DNA of 64,000 bases from JOPF136 sp963773835. Lineage in GTDB: Bacteria; Acidobacteriota; Terriglobia; Acidiferrales; UBA7541. This document shows, piece by piece, positions 8,536 through 17,600 of this stretch. Made by a program: the position numbers and the translations under genes. Every line of letters starts with the position of its first letter. The first letter of the stretch is position 1. The notes beneath the pieces were generated by a model. That model saw nothing but the letters and a program-made list of their open reading frames with translations. It was not told where the DNA came from and made no database searches. The DNA lies in contig CAVZCQ010000001.1 of the NCBI GenBank assembly GCA_963773835.1, forward strand, positions 372,001 to 436,000, given 5' to 3'.

Positions 8536-9234
8536 ATGGAGTTTCGCCAACCAGCCCCCGGCCAGGACCCCCCTAGAGATGACCGTCGAAGGAGCGAGCG
8601 TTTTTCGCTGGTTGTGCCGGTGGCCTTGCGATGGCATGGCCCGGGCGGCGAACTCCTGCAGTGCGAGGGTCAGGCAGTGGAGGGCAACGCTCAGGGAGGA
8701 TTCCTGGAAATTCCTGGCCCCATCTCCGCGGGCACCGAGGTGGAGCTGCAAAACCTCGTCTCCGGCGAATCCCTTTGGGCGCTTGTTGTGCGCGAACGCT
8801 CGTCGAAGCAAGGCGCATTCGAGGGAATTGCCGTCGCGTTTCATTCGGCAGCGCCGGCCTTCTGGGGCGTGACTTTCCGGCTGAAGAAGGCCACTGCCGA
8901 ACTCCGCGAACTCGAGCAGGAAATCAAATCGGGCGGAATCGATGCCCGCGTGCTGCGCGACTTTCGCGATGCGGTGGATTACGTCCGGAAAACGGCCTGG
9001 GCGGTTCAGGAATGGCAGGAGCGGCAGATGAAGCAGCACGATACAGCCACGGTTCTCCCGCTGCTGATCGCCGAACGTGTCCGTCGCACCACGGAACTGA
9101 GCACGGTCATACTGACGGACCTGGAGGACAAGCAGATCACCCCGGAAACCGCCGGGATGGCGGAACTGATGCGCGCCATCGGACGGCTCCACGCGCGGCT
9201 GGCGGATTCTTTCACGTCTGGTGAGCCTCGCTAG
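8536..9234 (+). CDS. PilZ-like domain protein
   Basis: A 232-residue soluble protein preceded by GGAGG. The opening DDRRRSERFSLVVPVALRW matches the RxxxR plus strand pattern of PilZ domains, which bind cyclic di-GMP. The second motif (D/N)xSxxG is only loosely present as NAQGGF, so ligand binding is uncertain. After about residue 115 the protein is helical and rich in charged residues, probably coiled coil, and ends in an alpha bundle. It may be a cyclic di-GMP effector or a degenerate PilZ scaffold. No motility or polysaccharide genes are adjacent. Confidence 0.72.
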   Translation: MEFRQPAPGQDPPRDDRRRSERFSLVVPVALRWHGPGGELLQCEGQAVEGNAQGGFLEIPGPISAGTEVELQNLVSGESLWALVVRERSSKQGAFEGIAVAFHSAAPAFWGVTFRLKKATAELRELEQEIKSGGIDARVLRDFRDAVDYVRKTAWAVQEWQERQMKQHDTATVLPLLIAERVRRTTELSTVILTDLEDKQITPETAGMAELMRAIGRLHARLADSFTSGEPR

Positions 9235-9389
9235 AGGAGGCGAAGGGGCGCGATAGGGAACGGAGCCAGAGTGGGCGTGCGGGGATGGGATGCAAGAAAC
9301 AGGCGAGCGAGAAATCGCAGGACGCAGAGGGGCTTCTTCGCTGACGGCAGGCCCTTCGTGGCTCCGGGCAAACTGGAGTGGCAGGGCGG

Positions 9390-9617
9390 CTAGTGCTGGA
9401 GGCTGTGGCGGAGGACGGAAAGAACCATCAGGTCGGAGAGAGTGAAGAGCAGATGGCCCGCGGTGACGCCGGCCGCTTCCGCAGCGTCGGCGGCGCGGGA
9501 GAGGATGCCGAGATGCCGGGTGCGGGCGAACTCGCGGACCTCGTCCAGCGCCACGCCGAACAGGCGGGCGACTTCGACGTCTGTGAAGAGCTTCTGGCTG
9601 GCGCGAACCCTCAACAT
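9390..9617 (-). CDS. Small putative DNA-binding protein
   Basis: A protein of about 75 residues with a helix-turn-helix-like stretch FTDVEVARLFGVALDEVREFA near its start, which resembles MerR or excisionase-type recognition units. The chosen ATG has GGAG about 7 bases upstream; ATGs 4 and 10 codons earlier are possible. No effector domain is present. It is isolated, and function is unknown. Confidence 0.5.
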   Translation of the reverse strand: MLRVRASQKLFTDVEVARLFGVALDEVREFARTRHLGILSRAADAAEAAGVTAGHLLFTLSDLMVLSVLRHSLQH

Positions 9618-9833
9618 AGGTGACTCCATCGTTTCGCTATGCGGCAAAATACACCGGGAGCGAAAAGTGAGAGCAACTGGAATGCCACGGCTTTGACCAA
9701 AGGCGCGATAGCGTTTACGCCTCCGGCAAACCGAGATTCACACAGGAGTTACGCGGTCCGGAAGCGCAGTTGCTCGCCCCTATTTTTGCCCGCGGAAGGT
9801 TACGCAGACGAATCCACCCTGTGAAAGTTTTCG

Positions 9834-10352
9834 CTAACTCTGGAAGGATTTTCCAATTTCGCGGATTTGCTTGGCGTGCCGGATTTCGTGGTAGGCGAGC
9901 AGGCGCATCCAGTCGTACAGGTTGAGGCTGCCCAGGATGGGATGCGGCCTGCGGTAGGGGGCCAGGTTGCGCGAGGACTGCTCGGCGATGAACTTGAGGG
10001 TGCGGCTGCGGGCGGAGGCATAGCTCTCGAGCGCCTCCTCCCGGGCTTTGACCAGCTCGGAATCGAGCGGGATGGGGGTCTTGCGTTTAATCCCCCGCCA
10101 GGCGGTCAGAGCGACCGGAATGTGCATCTTCTGCAAGAGGGAATGCCGCCTCGGGCGGCCGGACAGCTCTTCTCGCGCGCCCTTCCACACCGCACCTTCC
10201 ACCATGGTTAGGTGGGCAACCACCTCGCTCGCCGACCAGCCGCCATTGGCCGGGGCCTTTTTCCATCGGTTGGCGGGAATCTGCTCGCAGGCCGCGACGA
10301 ACTCGAGATGGGCGCGATTGAGGAGCTCGACGATGGCAGCGACGTCTCTCAT
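9834..10352 (-). CDS. DinB-like four-helix metal-binding protein
   Basis: A 172-residue protein of the DinB/YfiT type. It has a helical N-terminus (VELLNRAHLEFVAACEQIP), the GWSASEVVAHL box with one metal-ligand His, and a C-terminal YHEIRHAKQI helix with two more His. Such three-His sites bind a divalent metal, and family members act as thiol transferases or stress proteins. The exact reaction cannot be assigned. It follows gatA on the same strand with a 14-base gap and may be co-transcribed. Confidence 0.85.
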   Translation of the reverse strand: MRDVAAIVELLNRAHLEFVAACEQIPANRWKKAPANGGWSASEVVAHLTMVEGAVWKGAREELSGRPRRHSLLQKMHIPVALTAWRGIKRKTPIPLDSELVKAREEALESYASARSRTLKFIAEQSSRNLAPYRRPHPILGSLNLYDWMRLLAYHEIRHAKQIREIGKSFQS

Positions 10353-10366
10353 ATTGGCACCCTGCG

Positions 10367-11851
10367 TTACAGGTCGAAGCCTCCGGTGGTTTCAAAGGCG
10401 CGGGCCAGACGCAGGACCCGTCCCTCTTCAAAGTGCGGCCCCATGATTTGGAGACCGACCGGCAGGGTTCCGCAGACTTTTCCGCAGGGCAGGGAGATGG
10501 CCGTGACGCCGGCGAGCGAGCCGGTGACCGTGTAGATGTCCGCGAGGTACATGGCCAGGGGGTCGGCCGTACGCTCGCCGAGGCGGAAGGCGGGCACCGG
10601 GGAGGTGGGTGTGAGAATCAGGTCCACCTGCTGGAAGGCGCGGTCGAAGTCGCCTTTGATGAGCGTGCGCACCTTTTGCGCTTTCAGATAGAAGGCGTCG
10701 TAATACCCGGCAGAGAGGGCGTAGGTGCCGAGCATGATGCGCCGCTTCACTTCCGGGCCGAAGCCCTGGCCGCGCGTTTTTCGGTACATTTCGCCGAGAG
10801 TGGCGCCGGGGACGCGCAGGCCGTAGCGCACGCCGTCGAAGCGCGCGAGGTTGGAGCTGGCCTCGGCGGTGGCGATCAGGTAGTAGGTGGGGATGGCGTA
10901 GGGTGTGTGAGGCATGTCGACCGGCGCCGGAACGCAGCCTAGTTGTTTGAGGCGAGCGATGCCTGCTTCCACTTTTTGGCGGACGGCGGAATCGAGCCCC
11001 TCGCCGAAGTACTCCGCGGGGATGCCCAGGCGTAGCCCTTTGACGGGGGAGTCGAGTTCGGCCGTGTACCGGGGGACGGGATGGCCCGCGGAAGTGGCAT
11101 CGAGGGGGTCGCGCCCGGCAATCACTTCCATGACCCGGGCAACGTCTTCGACGGTGCGCGCGAAGGGGCCGATGCGGTCGAGCGAAGAGGCGAAGGCGAT
11201 GAGGCCATAGCGGGAGACGCGGCCATAGGTGGGCATCATGGCGGGCACGCCGCAGAGCGCTCCGGGCTGGCGGATGGAGCCGCCCGTGTCCGTTCCCAGG
11301 GCGACCACGGCGAGGCCGGCAGCGACGGCGGCTGCGGAGCCGCCGCTCGAGCCGCCGGGGACGCGGTCGAGCGCGGCGGGGTTGTGCACCGGGCCGAAGG
11401 CGGAGTTTTCGTTCGAGCTGCCCATGGCGAACTCGTCGCAATTCGTTTTGCCGAGGAAGATGGCGCCGGCGCGGTCCATGCGCTCGATGGCGGTGGCGTC
11501 GTAGGGCGGGACGTAGCCTTTCAGGATCTTCGAACCCGCCGTGGTCTCCGTGCCGCGGGTGTTGAGGACATCTTTGAGGGCTGCGGGGACACCGGCGAGA
11601 GGGGGCAGGGGCTCGCCGCGGGTGATTTTGGCGTCAATCGCGTCGGCTTGAGCGAAGGCGCGTTCGGGGGAGAGCGCGAGGAAGGCGTTGAGGCGGGGGT
11701 TTTCCCGCTCGATGCGGGCGAAAAACTGTTGCGCCAGCTCGCGGGCGGAGATTTGCCTGGATTCGAGGGCGCGGCGGATGGAGGAAATGGTCCAGGCGTT
11801 CGAGCCGGGCGGCGGCGCCGCGCTGGCGGGAGGGGTGGGCGCGGCGCTCAT
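10367..11851 (-). CDS. gatA: Asp-tRNA(Asn)/Glu-tRNA(Gln) amidotransferase subunit A
   Basis: A 494-residue amidase-signature protein, the normal GatA length. It shows the catalytic Lys in PAALKD, the amidase signature GGSSGGSAAAVAAGL with the cis-Ser, and GTDTGGSIRQP with the nucleophilic Ser. It releases ammonia from glutamine for transamidation of misacylated Glu-tRNA(Gln) or Asp-tRNA(Asn). Its start overlaps the gatC stop by four bases (ATGA), so the two are translationally coupled. gatB is not in the window. Confidence 0.97.
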   Translation of the reverse strand: MSAAPTPPASAAPPPGSNAWTISSIRRALESRQISARELAQQFFARIERENPRLNAFLALSPERAFAQADAIDAKITRGEPLPPLAGVPAALKDVLNTRGTETTAGSKILKGYVPPYDATAIERMDRAGAIFLGKTNCDEFAMGSSNENSAFGPVHNPAALDRVPGGSSGGSAAAVAAGLAVVALGTDTGGSIRQPGALCGVPAMMPTYGRVSRYGLIAFASSLDRIGPFARTVEDVARVMEVIAGRDPLDATSAGHPVPRYTAELDSPVKGLRLGIPAEYFGEGLDSAVRQKVEAGIARLKQLGCVPAPVDMPHTPYAIPTYYLIATAEASSNLARFDGVRYGLRVPGATLGEMYRKTRGQGFGPEVKRRIMLGTYALSAGYYDAFYLKAQKVRTLIKGDFDRAFQQVDLILTPTSPVPAFRLGERTADPLAMYLADIYTVTGSLAGVTAISLPCGKVCGTLPVGLQIMGPHFEEGRVLRLARAFETTGGFDL

Positions 11852-12192
11852 CGGTCGATCACCTTCGGCACGCGGAAGTAGGGCGGTTCGGAGTCCAGGG
11901 CTTCCGGGGCGCGGCGAATCACTTCGCGGATGACGGCGGCATCGCGAGGGGCGTCTTGGCGCAGGTGCTGGGCTTCGGCCGGGTCGATGGATTTATCACC
12001 GTCCTTTTTCCCTCCGCCAACTTCCAGAATCTGCGCCAGCGGTTCGACGTTTGCGGTGTTTAGCTCATTCAATTGTTCGCAGTAGGAGAGGATGGAAGCG
12101 AGCTGGGCGCCGTAGGTGGTGAGCTCGGTCTCGGTGAGTTCGAGGTTGGCCAGCTCGGCCACACGCATTACGTCTTCCCGGGTGATCTTCAT
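11848..12192 (-). CDS. gatC: Asp-tRNA(Asn)/Glu-tRNA(Gln) amidotransferase subunit C
   Basis: A 114-residue GatC: it opens MKITREDVMRVAELANLELTE, the family's N-terminal helix, and continues with a conserved LNTANVEPLAQ-type segment and a C-terminal LRQDAPRD...APEALDSEPPYFRVPKVI. GatC stabilises the GatA/GatB complex. It is the first gene of the gatC-gatA pair, coupled by a four-base overlap. A TAGAAT -10-like hexamer lies just upstream but no good -35 was found. Confidence 0.96.
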   Translation of the reverse strand: MKITREDVMRVAELANLELTETELTTYGAQLASILSYCEQLNELNTANVEPLAQILEVGGGKKDGDKSIDPAEAQHLRQDAPRDAAVIREVIRRAPEALDSEPPYFRVPKVIDR

Positions 12193-12353
12193 GGAGTTTG
12201 TATTCTATCGCATTGGGCAGCTTTGGCTGGTTTGAGTCGAGCGGGGCGCGGGCCGGGGAACGTGGTGAGGGAGAGCCTGGCTGCCGCGGTGGTTTCCGGC
12301 ACGCGGCTGAATTCCGGTTCAGGAGGCGGCAACCACGGGCTCTGGTGGCAAAG

Positions 12354-14279
12354 CTATTGACCTGCCCGCTCGAGGGGAAGAATGCCGAGGCGGCGGACGA
12401 GGTCACGGTATCTGGGATCCGCATGGAGAGGATCGAATTCCATGCGCACGTTGAGAAGAATCAATGCGCCATCGCGGTATTGATAAGCCTTCTCCAACCA
12501 TGCGAACGCCTGGTCTCGTTCGCGCAACACGGAATAAATCTGGGCAAGATTCATGGCAGCATCCTCCCTGTGCTCTGCCTGTTCCAGCAGGTTGTGGAGG
12601 ATCGCTTCGGACTTTTTCCGCTCGCTGGCAAGGGCGTATGCGACGCCGAGCTTGGCGGATACCCAGGCATTCCCTTGATTCACGGCCAAAGCTTTTTGAA
12701 GGTCGGCGACGGCTGTCCGGAACTCTTTCTTTCCGAGGTGGGAGTCAGCCAGGCACATGTAGGCAGGAGTGAAATTGGGATCCAGTTCCAGGGTTCTTTC
12801 CGCTTGCGACTTCGATGCATCGAAACGGCGCGCGTATCCAAGGAGTTCCGCAGTATCCGCCATAATGATGAGGGAAAGCGGATCGGCTTTTTGCGCGAAT
12901 CCCACCTGCTCGAGAGCCCGGTCAATTCTTCCTTGTGAGACGAGCCAAAAGGCATACCACTGGTGCGCTGTGGCGTAGTTGGGGTTCAATTCGAGAGCGC
13001 GATTGAATTCGCGCTCGGAGCCGGGCCAGTCCCACTCGTAGTGCATTTTCACAAACGCCAGGGAGGTATGGGCCTCGGCCAGCGAGTCATCGAGCTGTAA
13101 TGCCTTGAGGGCCGCTTCCTTGGCTTTGGGCATCGCCTGGCTTCTGGGTATTGAGGGATTCCACGAAGAACCCAGAAGGGCGTAAGCGTCGGCAAGACCG
13201 GCGTACGCCGGAGCGTACCCGGGATCAGCGGCAATCGCCTGCTGGAAGGAGTCGATGGCCTTCACGTAGGCGTCCGCAGTCCGCTTGTTCCAGAAGTAGC
13301 GTCCCTTCAGGTAGAGCACATAGACCCGGGGATCGGTGGCGGGAGGGTTCGCCAGCCGTGCGCTTACCGCCGGAGTCAGCCGGAGTTGGACTTCCCTGGC
13401 GACGGCCCCGGCGACATCACTCTCCAAGGTCAAAATGTCGCGCAAGTTCCTGTCGTAATCTTTGGCCCATAAATGTGTTTCATCTTTTACCTGAATCAAT
13501 TGCGCGGTAATGCGGACACGGTCACCGTCGCGGCGAACGCTCCCTTCCAGGATGTAATCCACACCCAGTTCCCGAGCGATTTGCCGGGTGTCCTTACGTG
13601 CATCCTTGTACTGCATGGCCGAGGTGCGGGCGATAACTCCCAGGCGGCGCGGCTCGAGGCTGCCTAGCTGCGTGATCATTTCTTCGGTCAGGCCCTCGCT
13701 GATATATTCCTGCTGGGGATCGCCACTCAGATTTTCGAAGGGCAGGACCGCCAGCATGACCTTTGCGGTTTCCGGGCGCGCGGGAGTCCAGATCCGGTTG
13801 CGCGTGAAGTAGATTACGGCGGCGACCGCCAATGCTGAGGCAAGTGAAAGTGCAATTGCCCGGCGGAACTTCACCGGAGCGCTGCTGGCGCGGGCGAAGG
13901 TGGGCGGAGCGTCCTGCGCCGGTGTAGCGTCGTTTCCAGCGCGAGTGGAATCGATTCGCTTTACATCCTGCGTGAAACGGTAACCGTGACGCGGAACGGT
14001 TTCGATATACTCGCGCCCGTCGGGTGGCTCTCCCAGGATTTTTCGCAACTGGAAAACGTGTTGCGAAAGGTTCGACTCATCTACAAAGGTGTTGGGCCAG
14101 ACCTGGCGCATCATCTCTTCTTTGCTCAAAGAGTGGCCGGGATTCTGGACCAGCAGAGAGAGGATTTCGAAGGCCTTGGGAGTCAGGGCAATCGGTTTAC
14201 CGTCGCGACGGAGGGCCCGTTCTCCCAGATCCAAACAGAACGGGCCGAAGTCGTAGACCGCTTTGGGTTCCAGGGGCAT
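12354..14279 (-). CDS. Membrane winged-helix regulator with TolB-like and TPR domains
   Basis: A 641-residue protein with four parts. An OmpR/CadC-type winged helix comes first (about residues 10-105; LTPKAFEILSLLVQNPG and YIETVPRHGYRF). A single membrane helix follows near 140-160. Next is a TolB/FlgO-like segment (VLPFENLSGDPQQEYISEGL, residues 180-310). The last 300 residues are TPR repeats. The arrangement fits a one-component regulator whose DNA-binding domain is cytoplasmic and whose TPR sensor is outside the membrane. The target is unknown; the divergently transcribed exported-protein genes are candidates by position only. Confidence 0.9.
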   Translation of the reverse strand: MPLEPKAVYDFGPFCLDLGERALRRDGKPIALTPKAFEILSLLVQNPGHSLSKEEMMRQVWPNTFVDESNLSQHVFQLRKILGEPPDGREYIETVPRHGYRFTQDVKRIDSTRAGNDATPAQDAPPTFARASSAPVKFRRAIALSLASALAVAAVIYFTRNRIWTPARPETAKVMLAVLPFENLSGDPQQEYISEGLTEEMITQLGSLEPRRLGVIARTSAMQYKDARKDTRQIARELGVDYILEGSVRRDGDRVRITAQLIQVKDETHLWAKDYDRNLRDILTLESDVAGAVAREVQLRLTPAVSARLANPPATDPRVYVLYLKGRYFWNKRTADAYVKAIDSFQQAIAADPGYAPAYAGLADAYALLGSSWNPSIPRSQAMPKAKEAALKALQLDDSLAEAHTSLAFVKMHYEWDWPGSEREFNRALELNPNYATAHQWYAFWLVSQGRIDRALEQVGFAQKADPLSLIIMADTAELLGYARRFDASKSQAERTLELDPNFTPAYMCLADSHLGKKEFRTAVADLQKALAVNQGNAWVSAKLGVAYALASERKKSEAILHNLLEQAEHREDAAMNLAQIYSVLRERDQAFAWLEKAYQYRDGALILLNVRMEFDPLHADPRYRDLVRRLGILPLERAGQ

Positions 14280-14655
14280 AGGGCTAGAAAGGCAGATGAC
14301 CGGCTCTTGACCGGAGGTCGCTCATTGCGGGGCGCTTCGGCATTATATGCACTTCCCGGGTTGGCAGCCACGAAATCCCAGAAAGTGAAACTTTTTGCAG
14401 ATTTACGGAACGTCCGGAGCTGATCCAGCAGACTTGGACGCCTCATGTCTCTGCCGATCCGCTCTAATTTGCCGCATCGCTCCCGGAAATCAGCACCGAA
14501 AGAATTAATAGTAGTGCGAACGTCCTCTGCCTACAGCACCAAAGGAACGCTCAGTCATTCAAAACAAATTAACCACAATTTGAACGCCGACAGACCAGCG
14601 TCCACCCCCGCCAGCATCAGAGTTGCCCTGTCTTTGTCAAAGCTGGAGGGAAACG
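14280..14655. other. Divergent intergenic region with AT-rich promoter area
   Basis: This separates the regulator from the exported protein gene. It is more AT-rich than the surroundings from about 14460 to 14590. Several -10-like sequences exist but none pairs with a convincing -35. A small dyad is listed separately. No gene is supported. Confidence 0.45.
14565..14582. promoter_or_regulatory. Dyad symmetry, possible operator
   Basis: CAAATT and AATTTG flank AACCAC in an AT-rich zone about 75 bases upstream of the exported protein start. It could bind the divergent winged-helix regulator; this is inference from position. Confidence 0.3.
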
Positions 14656-17600
14656 ATGCTGGTCCTTGGTAAATGCGCGCGCTTCATAGCCTCCCCTGCA
14701 CCCCCGCATATCTATTTCGAAGGACCGCGAGCCACTTCCGACGCCGGCCTGGTGGGGGTTCGAGGGTTGGGTGAACACGATTGGTGGCAGAGGAAGGGTT
14801 GGCCGGCTTCGCTGCTCCGTCTGGCGGTTTGTGCAGCGATGATGTTCTTGGCGGCTCCGTCCGCGGATGCCCAAGCACCAGCACAAGGGTTCATGGGCGG
14901 TTACATGGAGTTGTCCACCGTAGCAGACGGCTCGGGCGGCCTTGTTTACGGGCCCGGGCAGACGGTAGCGATCGACGGGGTGATTCCCCACGTTTACAAC
15001 GGCGGCTGCCTGTCCATGTTTGTCCCCTTTGCCCCCACCAATAAATTTCCGAAACCTTTTCTGGAAATCTATCCCGTAGCGGATTTTTACGTCATGGTAG
15101 ACAACGGAACTCCTCTCATGCCCTTCGATAAACTCACGGACGTAAACAAAACGCCAAACACGATTATCGGGCTGTCGGATGGCTCGTTCGTGGATGAGAT
15201 TGTGGCCATCACGATGCCTGCCGGGCATACCGGCGCAGGCAAGTACCGGATTGTGATGGATGTGTGCCAGACCGGTGTTTACGATCCGTTGGGGGGCGAC
15301 ATCGTTCTAGGCGATGCTTCCCAAACCGGTTTCATCGTGCAGGAGCCAGCGGTCTTGCCGCCTTTGGACCTCAGCCCCATAAAAACAAGTGCCAGCGAAT
15401 ATGTATCTGCCTTGTCGGATACGAAGATCGGTCCTAAGGGCGCTCAGATAACCATCCCGGGAGGATGCTCCCTGTATAAGAAGCTGGGCGACAAAGTGCC
15501 GGCGGCCACGTTGCTCGCCGGGTTGTTCCAAACCACCCTCACTTATTGCGCTGACCTCATTGGACATTACCAAGGACTCGCTGCCGATCCCCCTGACCCG
15601 AACTACAAAGTATTCGCGGAACTGGGCAATATCGGGTATGGACCGTTTTCCGCTAGCACGCCGCTCGAGCGTGCGGCCAGGACGCTGGCTAACGCGCTGG
15701 CCGACCAGGATGCGGCGAGCAACGCTTTTCTGAACTCCATTCAAAAATTTCAGGGCGCGCAGCAGGCCGGCGACGATGAATGGTCCCTGCTTCAGCTCAT
15801 GCAGATGAATAAATTCATCAACCTTCTCATCGGCCCCGGGGGCTCGATGCTGCGGACTTACGCCGCGCTCGAAGCATTCAATATCGCCTTACAGCAAGAC
15901 GCGCTGGGCACCACGCAAGAGGCTCAGGATCTGGAGGCCTTTCTTCCAATCCTTCGGCAGACGCTTGGGGCCATGCTGACTCCGCTGGGCGGTTTTTTTC
16001 AGCCTCACTACGATCCAAATACCGGGGGGAAGCTACTCAGTCCGGTCGGGCTACAAGCGTACATTGAGGTCTATCTGGGGCTGTATCCTATCCCCGCCGA
16101 GCTGCCCGGCATTCCTCAAGAACGGGCGCTGGCGGGGCTGCCGCCCATTGTTCTGCCCTATCCCACGGCAAGCACCGGCGGGAATTACAACGCGGCGCCG
16201 GGCGCGACGATCACTTTCAATGCCGGCAGTTCGACCGATCCAGCCGGAGGTTCCCTTACCTATGCTTGGGACTTGAACGGCAATGGCACCTTCACGGATG
16301 CCACCGGGGCCCAGCCCCAATATTCCTACAGCCAGGCGGGGACGCGAACGATAGGCGTCCAGGTGACCGATTCGAGCGGCTTCACCAACGTTGCGTATGC
16401 GCTGGTCAATATCGGCGACGTGAGCTCGCAGGACATCATCACGCAATCGGGCAGCGATCAAATCTTTGACGTGCATGCTGACGGAAGCTACTCTCAGCTC
16501 ACGCCCGGAGTTCCTTTTATCGACTCCAGTGTCAGGAAGCTGAAGGTCGATGTCAATGGGGACATCTGGGAGCTGGGGGGAAACAACGGATTTGGTATCA
16601 GCGGCACTTATGGCGGCATACTTCATCATTACGATTCCAAGGGGAATCTGCTGGCCACAATCACGCCGGCACAAATCGGGTCGCTCGCCGGACTCTCACT
16701 GGTGTCCCTCGATGACTTCGATATTGACGGCAGCGGAAGGATCGATCTCACGGCAACCGAGGATTTAGGCCCCGGTTGCTTTGATACATCGTTGACTGTC
16801 TGCACAGGGCACGTCGCCGGGCCCGGCGTGGTACTCCGCATGGTTCCGGATGCCAGCTCGGCTGCGTTTCTGGACGAAGTGGAAACTCGCAATGTCTCTG
16901 TTCAGATCGTCAAAGGAGTGCTGGTTGCAATCCAAGTCCCCGCTTGCACAGGGTTGAATGGAGCCGGATTCCTCCGCGTGGACCCCAACAACGGAAACGT
17001 CGTGGTCAGCGACGTGAATGGCGGCGACCCCACGCGATGCGACTTTGGAGTCTTCAGTATCAATCCCACGACCGCGGCAATCACGGAGGTGATCCCGGGA
17101 AGCGCCATTATTAACAGTTGCTGCGATCTCAGCGACCCTACTTACGGAATGTATTACGCAACGGATATGACATTTGGCGGGAGCAGTCTCCACTGGGGGC
17201 CCTACGGAGGCCTTGCACCGCAAGGGCCGGGGTTGTTTGCGGTGGATGCGCAAGGCAACTATGTGATCGCCCCGGCTCAGGCTGCTGGTGGCGGCTTTAT
17301 CGGACGAGTGGATGTTCCTCCGCAGATTACCAACAATGGCGGCACTCTTGATGTCGAAGTGTTTCCCGTGATTACGCATTCATTGGGAACTCCCTTTGTG
17401 GTCCTGAATTCCATGACCGTTGACGCCGGCGGGGACTACGTCGGGGTGGGCATTAATTTTGCCGTTTCCCTGAACCCTGCAATCTTTCGCATCACGCCGG
17501 ATGGCCAGATTTTTACGGTCAACACGGCGTTATCTCCCTCCAGCGGACTTGCGTTAGTGGACGTTGTTCCGCAGATTCGAGCGGTCACGCCAAGCGACAT

